A stretch of DNA of 64,000 nucleotides from Treponema sp. (lineage in GTDB: Bacteria; Spirochaetota; Spirochaetia; Treponematales; Treponemataceae), in contig JAFOCI010000056.1 in NCBI GenBank assembly GCA_017381365.1, positions 42,559-106,558 on the forward strand, in the 5' to 3' direction. Shown piece after piece: positions 9,706-17,806 of the stretch. How positions within the stretch are numbered: the stretch's first letter is position 1; every line of letters begins with the position of its first letter. The position numbers and the translations under genes are program-made. A model generated the notes under the pieces. The model saw only the letters and a list, made by a program, of their open reading frames with translations. It was not told the DNA's origin and ran no database searches.

Positions 9706-9808
9706 TTTATTTGGAGGTGTGATGAGAATTACGTCTGTGTAATTTTTTATCATTCAAGCTTTAAGATGCGTCGCATTTACAAGCCTGGATACAACACCTT
9801 TATGCGAT

Positions 9809-9927
9809 GGGGCTGCCCCAAAAGTAATGAGTGTAGCGCTCATTGAGCTCGTCGAAATGACAGCTACACTAAATGTGGTGGTTTCGATAAACTCAACCAC
9901 TGTAATGCAAACTTATTGGACAGCCCC
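9809..9927. repeat. MITE-like interspersed repeat, copy A
   Basis: A 119-bp element bounded by imperfect terminal inverted repeats, GGGGCTGCCCCAAAAGT at the left and ATTGGACAGCCCC at the right. Two internal hairpins: AGTGTAGC ... GCTACACT, and GTGGTT ... AACCAC. The right half is almost identical to copies at 37118-37236 and 55056-55197. It contains no gene and sits just upstream of ilvN. Confidence 0.85.
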
Positions 9928-9945
9928 TTTTAAATGGAGATAAAA

Positions 9946-10434
9946 ATGGAAAAATTTGTATTAAGTGTTCTTGTAGAAAATCATGCTGGTGTTTTAAGTC
10001 GTGTTTCAGGACTTTTCAGTCGCCGTGGTTATAATATTGATTCTTTGACTGTATGTGAAACTGGAAATCCAGGTCAGTCACGAATGACAATTGTTGTTAA
10101 TGGAGATACTTATATCCTTGAACAGATAGAAAAGCAGCTTTCTAAACTTGTTGAGGTGATTTCTATAAAACATTGCGAAAAAAGCAAGACAACTCAGCGT
10201 GAAATGGCATTAATTAAAGTTAAGGCAACAGGTGAAAATCGTGCTGCAATTGTAAGTACATGTGAGATTTACCGCGGACGCATCGTAGACGTAGCTCCTG
10301 AAAGTATTATTGTTGAAGTAACTGGAGGCGAGAATAAAATTGAAAGCCTTATCCGTCTTCTTGAACCATTCGGAATTCTTGAATATGTTAAGACTGGTTT
10401 GACTGCTATGGATCGTGGTTCAGACGTAATGTAA
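9946..10434 (+). CDS. ilvN: Acetolactate synthase small (regulatory) subunit
   Basis: A 162-aa regulatory subunit that binds the catalytic IlvB/IlvI subunit and makes branched-chain amino-acid synthesis sensitive to valine. The N-terminal ACT domain is clear (FVLSVLVENHAGVLSRVSGLF), with RRGYNIDSLTVCETGNP following. The C-terminal ALS_ss_C domain covers about residues 80-160. The ATG at 9946 has GGAGAT upstream and gives the conserved N-terminus; the in-frame ATG at 9934 overlaps the SD and is less likely. No catalytic subunit gene is adjacent, so it must be encoded elsewhere. Confidence 0.94.
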   Translation: MEKFVLSVLVENHAGVLSRVSGLFSRRGYNIDSLTVCETGNPGQSRMTIVVNGDTYILEQIEKQLSKLVEVISIKHCEKSKTTQREMALIKVKATGENRAAIVSTCEIYRGRIVDVAPESIIVEVTGGENKIESLIRLLEPFGILEYVKTGLTAMDRGSDVM

Positions 10435-10495
10435 TCAAAAATAATGAGTCTGCAGACTTTTTTGCAGCATTTAATTTATTCGTTCATGTGGGCGT

Positions 10496-10921
10496 TTATT
10501 TTAATTTGCACCATACAGGGTTCCATATTTCGTATGTGAACCCTGTTTTTTTAAGTTCTGCAATTTGAAACGAACGGCATTTTATGTTCAGCTCGTCAAG
10601 AATCTTAGATTCCGTTTTTGTTTCTGTAAATCCTGCAAGAATTTTTTCTTCAACTGAAATGTTTTCAATTTTTATTTCAACAGTAAAAAGTAATTCAGAA
10701 TTTTCGATTTTAATATTTTTTATTGAAAAATTGGTTATATTTTTTTTTATTTTCGGGATATTTTTATCTGTAAATAACTGATTTGTTAAAAAGCAGAGAA
10801 TCGGGTAGTGTGGAAAAAATACTGATTTACCGAAAGAACTGTTAAGGCTGAGTAAAATTTTTTTTTGCAATTTTATAAGCTGGTGTTCAGTGCTTGGATT
10901 AAGTCTTATGATTAAGTCCAT
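10496..10921 (-). CDS. Hypothetical protein, 141 aa (possibly 2H phosphoesterase-like)
   Basis: Unrecognised small protein, lysine- and isoleucine-rich, with no signal peptide or membrane segment. It starts with a hydrophobic strand (MDLIIRL), has an SVFFPHYPILCF segment near residues 34-45 and alternating beta-strand-like stretches. The PHYPI piece recalls the PH-T-L strand of 2H phosphoesterases, but a second HxT/S motif is not evident, so this is only a guess. Divergent from the next gene across 45 bp. A strong plus-strand terminator is embedded in its last codons. Confidence 0.5.
   Translation of the reverse strand: MDLIIRLNPSTEHQLIKLQKKILLSLNSSFGKSVFFPHYPILCFLTNQLFTDKNIPKIKKNITNFSIKNIKIENSELLFTVEIKIENISVEEKILAGFTETKTESKILDELNIKCRSFQIAELKKTGFTYEIWNPVWCKLK
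10515..10552 (+). terminator. Intrinsic terminator for ilvN, inside the convergent gene
   Basis: Nine-bp perfect stem ACAGGGTTC (10515-10523) / GAACCCTGT (10538-10546) followed by a run of seven T. It would end ilvN transcription and lies within the last codons of the convergent hypothetical gene. Confidence 0.7.
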
Positions 10922-10966
10922 ACCACAAATATAGTATTTTTTTGTTAAAGATAGTAGTATTGATTT

Positions 10967-12844
10967 ATGAAAATTGATTTGAAGGTTCTGAAATTAAAAT
11001 TCTTAAAATTAATCAATCAGATAAAAGCGTTAGAAAAAAAACAGAAAATTTTAATTTTAATTGTTATTTTATTTTTATTGACTGATTTAATATTTTTCTC
11101 AGTTTATAAAGCACGTAGTCATTTTTCAAAAGTTTCTGTTTTTTTTGATAATTCCAGTGAAGCTGCCGGGAAAATATTGGGATATAATTCCAAATCTTAT
11201 TCTGGCAAAATAAAAAAAGGTTCAGTTTGCTATCTTTTTACGAAAAATCAGCTGGATGCTCTAAAAAAATATTATGATTTATATGGTTCTGTCGGTATAA
11301 ATGTCAGGGTTGGTGTAAAAAATCAGAAAGGAAGTTTGTATGATAAATATACTGCTTATCCTCAGTATTTTACTTATGGATTTCTCTATGATACAGACTT
11401 TGATAAACGTGGAAAAATCATAGAAAACGGAGAAAGAATTCTTTCTGGATGTGACTTACGAAATTTTATTCAAAAAAATAAAGGCTGGTCATTTTTTTCA
11501 AATGAATTATGTCTTGAAAAAAATCTTTCAGAAAAACAGCTTCCAGTGGGAATAATTATTTCTTCAGATTATCAGATTAAAATTTATGATTTCATAATTG
11601 CACAGGCTAAGATTGGTTATGATTATACTGGAGAAATTCCGTTTTTTGGAATTTCTTCCAATGGCGGAAGCTTTTCTAAAACCAATAAAGGTTTTGATTT
11701 TTCAGGAAGCTCTTTTGTTTTTCCTGTGGAAAATTCACGCCAGACTGTAATGCCTAAAGTCGAAATTTCTTTTTCTGATTCAGAAGATTATGGAGATGTA
11801 AAAAATCAGCTGAGAGTCAGGCTTAATGCCGGTGGTGATACAATTTCTTTGCGTCGTACAAAAGATGTTACTGACTGTGTATTACAGACTTCAACTTTGA
11901 TTTCTCCATTTAGCTCATATGATTTTACAGAAAATGGACAGCTTGTTACTAAACTAATAATGAGTGAAAATTCAAAAACGCTGATTCCTGTTGAAGTTAA
12001 TAAAGTTACTGTTCCTCTAAAGACTGATCCAGGACTTATACTTTCAAGTAAAAGTTCAAATTGGCGATGTCATGATTATGAAATTTATGAATGGGATCGT
12101 TTTCCTGGTGTTTTATTTTTTGATACAATTGATTATGAAGTTCAGGCTGACTTTTTTAGGCGTCTTGCTTTTTTTGCAGAAAAAGTTGGTTTTAGAGGAT
12201 TTATCCTGACAGATGAACAGTTAGGAAACATGCATGGTTATCATGCCCATGATTACAGTGCAGAAACGCTTGCGGCTTTTTTTACAAAAGCAATGGATAT
12301 GAAGAATGTTTTGAATGAACGAGAATTACTTTTGCGAGATATATTACTGCAGAGCGGAGTAATCAAGGCAGAGTCCTACAGTTATGTTCCTGGTAGTGGC
12401 GCAGTAATTTCAATATCACGGGAATCAACTGCGGCGTTACGGCAATCTTTTATTGCTCATGAAGCCTGGCATGGAATATTTTTCATAAATGAGGATTTTA
12501 GAAATGCTGTTGCAGCGGTTTATTATACTGTTGATAATAATACAATGGCATTTATGAAAGGTTTCTGGGCAAGTCAGCCAGGTTTAGGGTATGATCCGTC
12601 AGATGAATTTCTTATGCACAATGAATTTATGGCTTATATAATGCAGCAGCCATTAGGCAACGTTGCGCAGTATTTTGTGCACTGTGCTAATCGTGGCACT
12701 GTAATTAATGCAATGCCAGATTTGAGTCGCTGGGTTCGTGAAAATAATGGTGAAACATTCGAAGATGCTGCAAAAATAATGAATTCTTACGCTTATGATA
12801 ACTGGGGATTATCCTGTGGGCGAGTAGCTCTTGTAACGCGGTAA
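10967..12844 (+). CDS. Membrane-anchored protein with HExxH zinc-protease motif
   Basis: A 625-aa protein of unrecognised family. A basic N-terminus is followed by one membrane segment (about residues 27-47), leaving most of the chain outside the cytoplasm. The central part looks beta-rich and gives no family match by eye. Near the C-terminus HEAWH (residues 498-502) fits the zinc-binding HExxH motif, and HNEFMAY places a glutamate at 553, about 50 residues later, as in gluzincin peptidases with a third Glu ligand. The spacing supports a real metalloprotease but the substrate is unknown. It ends 2 bp before the convergent hydrolase gene. Confidence 0.6.
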   Translation: MKIDLKVLKLKFLKLINQIKALEKKQKILILIVILFLLTDLIFFSVYKARSHFSKVSVFFDNSSEAAGKILGYNSKSYSGKIKKGSVCYLFTKNQLDALKKYYDLYGSVGINVRVGVKNQKGSLYDKYTAYPQYFTYGFLYDTDFDKRGKIIENGERILSGCDLRNFIQKNKGWSFFSNELCLEKNLSEKQLPVGIIISSDYQIKIYDFIIAQAKIGYDYTGEIPFFGISSNGGSFSKTNKGFDFSGSSFVFPVENSRQTVMPKVEISFSDSEDYGDVKNQLRVRLNAGGDTISLRRTKDVTDCVLQTSTLISPFSSYDFTENGQLVTKLIMSENSKTLIPVEVNKVTVPLKTDPGLILSSKSSNWRCHDYEIYEWDRFPGVLFFDTIDYEVQADFFRRLAFFAEKVGFRGFILTDEQLGNMHGYHAHDYSAETLAAFFTKAMDMKNVLNERELLLRDILLQSGVIKAESYSYVPGSGAVISISRESTAALRQSFIAHEAWHGIFFINEDFRNAVAAVYYTVDNNTMAFMKGFWASQPGLGYDPSDEFLMHNEFMAYIMQQPLGNVAQYFVHCANRGTVINAMPDLSRWVRENNGETFEDAAKIMNSYAYDNWGLSCGRVALVTR

Positions 12845-12846
12845 GA

Positions 12847-13416
12847 TTATTCTTCTTCATCCATGTCTATGTTGTATCTTATTTCTGCACCAACAGATGT
12901 TGGTGGACCGTGTCCTGGAAATAAAACGGTATTTTCCTGTTGTGAAAATATTTTATCGTTTATGTTTCGTCTCAAAAGGTGACTTGAATAACTGGAATTT
13001 GTATTTCCTAATTTTCCTGCAGAAATTGAGTCGCCTGTGAAAATTGCATTTCCAATCTGGTAAATCATAGAGTCAGACGTGTGACCTGGCAGGGTCATGT
13101 ACTTAACGATCAGGCCGGCAAGACGGAGGGTGCCATCGCTGGTGATTACATTTGTGTTTTCTCCAGCAATTTCATAATCAGCACCGTAAATCTTTGGTGA
13201 ATAAATTTTAAGCAAAGTTTTGATTCCAGAAACGTGGCTTCCGTGATTATGAGTTACAAGAAGTGCAACAAGTTTAAGGTTATTGTCTTCAATCTGATTT
13301 ATAAGCTCTTCTGAAATTTTTGCAGGGTCAATTATTATTGCTTCGCCGGTAGCTTCATTGGAAATAAGGTATGTATTTGAAAAACTTCCTGCATTAAGAT
13401 GAGAATAAATTTTCAT
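12847..13416 (-). CDS. Metallo-beta-lactamase-fold hydrolase (glyoxalase II-like)
   Basis: A 189-aa compact MBL-fold protein. The metal motif reads THNHGSH where the canonical form is THxHxDH, so the Asp that binds the second metal is replaced by Ser. Later motifs are normal: LPGHTSDS, FTGDSI and FPGHGPPT. Members of this group hydrolyse thioesters such as hydroxyacylglutathione or act as phosphodiesterases; the substrate is not evident. It overlaps the end of the upstream pentapeptide-repeat gene by 4 bp, so the two are probably co-translated. Confidence 0.8.
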   Translation of the reverse strand: MKIYSHLNAGSFSNTYLISNEATGEAIIIDPAKISEELINQIEDNNLKLVALLVTHNHGSHVSGIKTLLKIYSPKIYGADYEIAGENTNVITSDGTLRLAGLIVKYMTLPGHTSDSMIYQIGNAIFTGDSISAGKLGNTNSSYSSHLLRRNINDKIFSQQENTVLFPGHGPPTSVGAEIRYNIDMDEEE

Positions 13417-14090
13417 AGAATTTCTCCTCTTACAGATGATTCACTTCCGCCAATGTCTAATGAGATTTCACTGCCTTTTTCGCTGAAAATAGCTTCGCGG
13501 GTATTGGACATTTTGAATGATGTATTTTCCTGAGTAATTTCGCAAAAATAAGATTTTTTTAAGTTGCAGTTTCTGAATGAAGTATTTACAAGCTTTGACC
13601 GGATGAACCTGGAATTATACAAATCTGTATCATCAAAGGAAGTCTGAATGGAATTGATTCCGTTGAAATTGTCCTGAACCATATCGCTGGAAGTAAAAAG
13701 TACACGTGAAAATGTGCAGCCTGCAAAAGAAGAAAACTGGATGTTGCTTTCAATCAAATTGCAGTCAGTAAAAACTGCGCTGTCAAACATAGACATTCGG
13801 CTTCGTAAACCTTTGGAATGGCAGTTTGTGAAGGTACAGTGCATAAAATTGCAGCCGTAGAAACGCTTTCCAGATAAATCCATGTTAAGAAAAGTCATAC
13901 CAGATGCGTTAAGCCCAACAATTTTTTCGTGAGTGTTTATGTAGTTGAAGATATCCTGCTGAATTTTCCCCGGGTTTGGAGAATGGTCAAGACAATAGCT
14001 TTTGTCTTCAGCTATGTTGCCGTCTTCGCCGATAGTTGAGATTGATAAGTTATGGCAGGCTCTTACAAGACATTTATTCAGAGAAAACAT
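13413..14090 (-). CDS. Pentapeptide-repeat protein
   Basis: A 225-aa cytoplasmic protein with pentapeptide-like repeats through about residues 65-200, where every fifth residue is Leu, Phe or Met and small or polar residues precede it (for example CNLIESNIQFSSFAGCTF). This predicts a right-handed quadrilateral beta-helix. The first about 50 residues, with several Cys and His (VRACHN, YCLDH), are not repeat-like. Function is unknown; some relatives interact with gyrase, but nothing here shows that. First gene of a pair with the MBL hydrolase. No SD is seen, and the promoter -10 is 6 nt from the ATG. Confidence 0.75.
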   Translation of the reverse strand: MFSLNKCLVRACHNLSISTIGEDGNIAEDKSYCLDHSPNPGKIQQDIFNYINTHEKIVGLNASGMTFLNMDLSGKRFYGCNFMHCTFTNCHSKGLRSRMSMFDSAVFTDCNLIESNIQFSSFAGCTFSRVLFTSSDMVQDNFNGINSIQTSFDDTDLYNSRFIRSKLVNTSFRNCNLKKSYFCEITQENTSFKMSNTREAIFSEKGSEISLDIGGSESSVRGEIL

Positions 14091-14096
14091 ATAAAA

Positions 14097-14125
14097 ATGT
14101 TAGTTTATTGTATAGAATTAGTCAA
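14097..14125 (-). promoter_or_regulatory. Sigma-70 promoter, pentapeptide gene (leaderless)
   Basis: On the minus strand TTGACT, 17-nt spacer, TAACAT. Only 6 nt separate the -10 from the ATG at 14090, so transcription should begin at or next to the start codon. There is no Shine-Dalgarno. Confidence 0.5.
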
Positions 14126-14202
14126 ATATCAGATTTGATTTTGAGTTGTATGCAGGTGTTTTTTAAGTTTTTAAAAGTGGTTTTACAGATTTAATTAAAC
14201 TA

Positions 14203-14231
14203 TTTTCAAAATTCAGTATTATCATTATTAT
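14203..14231 (+). promoter_or_regulatory. Sigma-70 promoter for murI (near-leaderless)
   Basis: TTTTCA, 17-nt spacer, TATTAT, then 9 nt to the ATG at 14241. No SD precedes the gene, so a 5' leader of only 0-3 nt is predicted. Confidence 0.4.
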
Positions 14232-14240
14232 TTAAAAAGT

Positions 14241-15056
14241 ATGGATATAAATTTTGCTTTTTTGGATTCTGGGACTGGTGGATTGCCTTATTTAAAATAT
14301 TTAAAGGAAAGAAAGCCTGCTGCAAACTGCATTTATGTTGGTGATACAAAAAATTTTCCGTATGGGGAAAAATCCAGAGAAGAAATCATAGAAAAATCCT
14401 GTGAATGTGTAAAAAAAATTATTGATAAATGGAATCCTAATGCAATTGTAATTGCCTGTAATACTATGTCTGTAACGGCATTGGAAGAAATGCGAAATCG
14501 TTTTCCTTTTACACCTTTTATTGGAACCGTTCCTGCGATTAAGCCTGCTTCTATTATTTCAAAGTCAAGAATAATTGGACTTTTGGCAACAAATGCTACT
14601 GTAAATCATCCCTATACTAAAAAGCTTATTTCTGATTTTGCCAGTGACTGCAGGGTGATAAGTCGGGGTGATCCAGAATTAATATCCTTTATTGAGCATA
14701 AATATTATTTTGCCACAGAAGAGCAGCGGCTTGCTGCTGTAAAGCCTGCTGTTGATTTTTTTAAAAGCAACGGTTGTGATGCAATTGTTCTTGCCTGTAC
14801 CCATTTTTTGAATATGGCAGAAGAAATTCAGATGGTGTGTGGCGAAAAAATCAAAGTTGTTGATTCCAGGGATGGAGTTGTTCGTCATGCCTTTGATGTG
14901 GAGTCAGAAAGAGAAGTTATCGGCAAAAAGTCAATAGGTTTTGAAAAAAAAATTAAATCTGAACTGTATGTGACAGGTTTTTCTGAAGTAAAGGACAGTG
15001 AGCGTTATTTGTCGTTCTGCCTGCAGAATGATTTGAAATTTGGCGGAATCTTGTAG
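14241..15056 (+). CDS. murI: Glutamate racemase
   Basis: A 271-aa cofactor-independent racemase converting L- to D-glutamate for peptidoglycan. The N-terminal DSGTGGLPYL loop (Asp9) and the two catalytic cysteines in ACNTMS (Cys73) and LACTHF (Cys186) are all present. VGDTKNFPYG is typical of the family, and length is normal. It has its own promoter and is divergent from the pentapeptide gene. Confidence 0.94.
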   Translation: MDINFAFLDSGTGGLPYLKYLKERKPAANCIYVGDTKNFPYGEKSREEIIEKSCECVKKIIDKWNPNAIVIACNTMSVTALEEMRNRFPFTPFIGTVPAIKPASIISKSRIIGLLATNATVNHPYTKKLISDFASDCRVISRGDPELISFIEHKYYFATEEQRLAAVKPAVDFFKSNGCDAIVLACTHFLNMAEEIQMVCGEKIKVVDSRDGVVRHAFDVESEREVIGKKSIGFEKKIKSELYVTGFSEVKDSERYLSFCLQNDLKFGGIL

Positions 15057-15073
15057 AAAAATCTAAAAATATA

Positions 15074-15102
15074 TCGACACATTTTTTTTAAATTTGTAAA
15101 AT
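15074..15102 (+). promoter_or_regulatory. Sigma-70 promoter for icd (leaderless)
   Basis: TCGACA, 17-nt spacer, TAAAAT, then 6 nt to the ATG at 15109. No SD is visible. A transcript starting at or beside the A of the ATG is predicted. Confidence 0.45.
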
Positions 15103-15108
15103 TAAAGC

Positions 15109-16305
15109 ATGGCAAAGATTCAGATGAAAAATGCTATCGCAGAGCTCGATGGCGATGAAATGACACGTGTTTTATGGAAGGTTATTAAGGACGAACTCCT
15201 TACACCTTATGTTGATTTGAAGACAGAATATTATGACCTTGGTCTTAAGGCTCGTGACGATTCTGACGACAAAATTACTTATGAAGCAGCAAACGCTATT
15301 AAACGTCTTGGCGTTGGCGTAAAATGTGCCACAATCACATCTAATGCTGCCCGCATGGAAGAATACAAGCTTAAGCAGTTTACTCCTTCACCAAACGGAA
15401 TTCTTCGTGGTGAACTGGACGGAACAATCTTCCGTTCTCCAATTTTCGTAAACAACATTAAATGCAATGTTTCCAGCTGGGAAAAGCCAATAGTACTTGG
15501 CCGCCACGGATACGGTGACGTTTACAAGAACTGCGAAATCAAAACTCCTTGCGCTGGAAAAGCAGAGCTTGTTTTTACTGGTGAAGACGGTCAGGAAATC
15601 AGAAAGACTATTCAGGTGATGAAGGGACCTGGAATCATTCAGGGAATACACAATCTTGATGCTTCTATCGAAAGCTTTGCACGCTGCTGCTTTAACTATG
15701 CTTTGGATCAGAAAATCAGCGTATGGCTTGGTACAAAAGATACAATTTCTAAGACTTATGACGGAAACTTTAAGGCAATCTTCCAGAAGGTATTCGACGA
15801 AGACTTTAAGGCCAGGTTTGATGAAGCTGGAATTGAATATTTTTATACACTTATCGACGATGCAGTTGCCCGGGTAATGAAGTCTAAGGGTGGATTCCTC
15901 TGGGCTTGTAAGAACTATGACGGAGACGTTATGTCTGATATGATTGCTTCAGCTTGTGGTTCACTTGCTATGATGACTAGTGTTCTTGTTTCTCCAAACG
16001 GTGAATTTGAATACGAAGCAAGCCACGGTACGGTTCAGAAGCACTATTACCGTTACCTTAAAGGTGAAAAAACTTCTACTAACCCTGTTGCAACAATCTT
16101 TGCATGGACAGGTGCTCTTGCAAAGCGTGGTGAACTTGATGGAACTCAGGATCTGGTTGATTTTGCAAAGAAACTTGAAAAGGCAACTTTGGATACAATC
16201 GAAGAAGGCTACATGACAGGTGATCTTGCAGCTCTTGCTGAACCAAAAGCAAAACAGATTCTCAATTCATGGGAATTTATTGCAGCAATTAAAGAACGCA
16301 TGTAA
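15109..16305 (+). CDS. icd: NADP-dependent isocitrate dehydrogenase (eukaryote-like, type II)
   Basis: A 398-aa enzyme for oxidative decarboxylation of isocitrate to 2-oxoglutarate, giving NADPH and the carbon skeleton for glutamate. It belongs to the homodimeric type II subfamily shared with eukaryotic IDHs: it begins [13 protein letters not shown], has [17 protein letters not shown] with SPNGILR, and [14 protein letters not shown] near the C-terminus. It differs clearly from the E. coli-type enzyme. Length is typical. Monocistronic by context: its own promoter lies upstream and a repeat hairpin follows. Confidence 0.94.
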   Translation: MAKIQMKNAIAELDGDEMTRVLWKVIKDELLTPYVDLKTEYYDLGLKARDDSDDKITYEAANAIKRLGVGVKCATITSNAARMEEYKLKQFTPSPNGILRGELDGTIFRSPIFVNNIKCNVSSWEKPIVLGRHGYGDVYKNCEIKTPCAGKAELVFTGEDGQEIRKTIQVMKGPGIIQGIHNLDASIESFARCCFNYALDQKISVWLGTKDTISKTYDGNFKAIFQKVFDEDFKARFDEAGIEYFYTLIDDAVARVMKSKGGFLWACKNYDGDVMSDMIASACGSLAMMTSVLVSPNGEFEYEASHGTVQKHYYRYLKGEKTSTNPVATIFAWTGALAKRGELDGTQDLVDFAKKLEKATLDTIEEGYMTGDLAALAEPKAKQILNSWEFIAAIKERM

Positions 16306-16313
16306 ATAAAAAA

Positions 16314-16454
16314 AACACAGATACACACAGATGATTCACAGATACACACAGAAAAAAATCTGTGCAAATCTGTGTCCATCTGTGGATAAAAAATGTGTGA
16401 ATCTGCGTTCATCTGCTGTTAAACCCTTCTGTGAAAATCTGTGTCCATCTGTGG
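16314..16454. repeat. ATCTGTG-type hairpin repeat, copy 1
   Basis: About 140 bp made of CACAGATACACACAG units followed by inverted AATCTGTGTCCATCTGTGG units. The two halves can pair into a long imperfect hairpin. The same words occur at 55265-55296 and 61944-62017. It fills the gap between icd and dapL and may end icd transcription. No gene in it. Confidence 0.75.
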
Positions 16455-16471
16455 ATTCTTCTCTTTTCCTG

Positions 16472-16500
16472 TTGATAAAAAAAATCCGTATTATTAAAAT
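16472..16500 (+). promoter_or_regulatory. Sigma-70 promoter for dapL (near-leaderless)
   Basis: TTGATA, 17-nt spacer, TAAAAT, then 9 nt to the ATG at 16510. There is no SD, so a leader of at most a few bases is expected. Confidence 0.5.
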
Positions 16501-16509
16501 AAACTTATT

Positions 16510-17733
16510 ATGATTAAAAGAAATACAGGCTTTGCCAATTTGACAGCGGGATATTTATTCCCGGAAGTTGCTCGCCGACGCCGCGAGTTTGAAGAAAAAA
16601 ATCCACAGGCTAAAATCATCAGTCTTGGAATCGGAAATACAACAGAACCATTGCCAAAATTTATTGCACAGGCAATGGCTGATTACTCACTTGGTCTTGC
16701 TACCCCAGAAGGATATTCTGGTTACGGTGATGAACAGGGAAATACAGAACTCCGCGCTAAAATTGCTGAAGTATGGTACAAAGGAATGGCAACTTCAGAT
16801 GAAGTTTTCATTTCTGATGGTGCTAAATGTGATATTGCCAGAATCCAGACTTTGTTCGGATCAAAAGTAAAGATTGCAGTACAGGATCCAGCTTATCCTG
16901 TTTATGTTGACGGTTCTGTAATCGTTGGTGCTGCTGGTAAGAACAATGGAAAAGGATACAAAGGTGTAACTTACATGCCATGTACTCCAGAAAACAATTT
17001 CTTCCCTGATCTTTCAGTAGTAAAAAAGAACAGCTTGATTTATTTCTGTTCTCCAAATAATCCTACAGGGGCATGTGCTACAAAAACTCAGCTTAAGACT
17101 CTTGTAGACTTTGCCAACAGCCATGACTGTATCATCATTTACGATGCAGCTTACCGTGAATTTATCCGCGACCCAGAGCTTCCAAAGACAATCTTTGAAA
17201 TTGAAGGAAGCCGCACTTGTGCAATTGAAATCAACTCATTCTCAAAGCCAGCTGGTTTTACTGGCGTTCGTCTTGGCTGGAGTATTGTTCCAAAAGAACT
17301 TAAGTTTGCAGATGGTACAAGCGTAAATAAGGACTGGAACCGCGTTATGACAACACTTTTCAATGGTGCTTCAAACGTTGTTCAGGCTGGTGGTATTGCT
17401 TGCCTTGAACCAGAAGGAATCAAAGCAATGAAAGATGTTATCGACTACTATCTTGTAAACGTTAAGACAATTGAAGATACACTTAAAGGGGAAAATTTCA
17501 AAAAGGCTGGGGTAGAAATCTATTCTACAGGAAACAGTCCTTATGTTTGGGCTAAGTTCCCTGGCTTTAAATCTTGGGATGTGTTTGACAAAATTCTTAA
17601 GGAAGCAAATGTTGTAACAACTCCAGGTTCTGGATTCGGTCCTGCAGGAGAAAGCTTCATCCGCTTCAGTTCTTTTGGTCACCAGGAATCCGTAAACGAA
17701 GCTTGCGAAAGACTTTCTAAGCTTGTTTTCTAA
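16510..17733 (+). CDS. dapL: LL-diaminopimelate aminotransferase
   Basis: A 407-aa PLP enzyme making LL-diaminopimelate from tetrahydrodipicolinate in one step, bypassing the succinylase and acetylase branches of lysine and peptidoglycan synthesis. Family signatures: LTAGYLFPEVARRR, SLGIGNTTEPLP, the Asn in CSPNNPTGA, the Asp in YDAAYREF, and the PLP lysine K246 in SFSKPAGFTGVRLGW. Closest by eye to spirochaete/chlamydia-type DapL rather than an aspartate aminotransferase. A terminator follows the stop. Confidence 0.95.
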   Translation: MIKRNTGFANLTAGYLFPEVARRRREFEEKNPQAKIISLGIGNTTEPLPKFIAQAMADYSLGLATPEGYSGYGDEQGNTELRAKIAEVWYKGMATSDEVFISDGAKCDIARIQTLFGSKVKIAVQDPAYPVYVDGSVIVGAAGKNNGKGYKGVTYMPCTPENNFFPDLSVVKKNSLIYFCSPNNPTGACATKTQLKTLVDFANSHDCIIIYDAAYREFIRDPELPKTIFEIEGSRTCAIEINSFSKPAGFTGVRLGWSIVPKELKFADGTSVNKDWNRVMTTLFNGASNVVQAGGIACLEPEGIKAMKDVIDYYLVNVKTIEDTLKGENFKKAGVEIYSTGNSPYVWAKFPGFKSWDVFDKILKEANVVTTPGSGFGPAGESFIRFSSFGHQESVNEACERLSKLVF

Positions 17734-17750
17734 TAATCTGAGTGAATAAA

Positions 17751-17791
17751 AAACACCCTGGGTCAGCAATCGCCGGTTCAGGGTGTTTTTT
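17751..17791 (+). terminator. Intrinsic terminator after dapL
   Basis: Inverted repeat AAACACCCTG (17751-17760) / CAGGGTGTTT (17779-17788) followed by more T. The stem is symmetric enough to serve the convergent outer-membrane gene as well. Confidence 0.8.
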
Positions 17792-17806
17792 AACCGATTT
17801 TAATTA

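Noticed and set aside
9772..9850. Short open frame starting ATGCGTCGC upstream of ilvN
   Set aside because: No SD, runs into the MITE terminal repeat, and shows no family pattern.
16314..16454. CRISPR-like array
   Set aside because: Units are short, unevenly spaced and palindromic, with no unique spacers and no cas genes; the same words recur in other gaps as hairpins.
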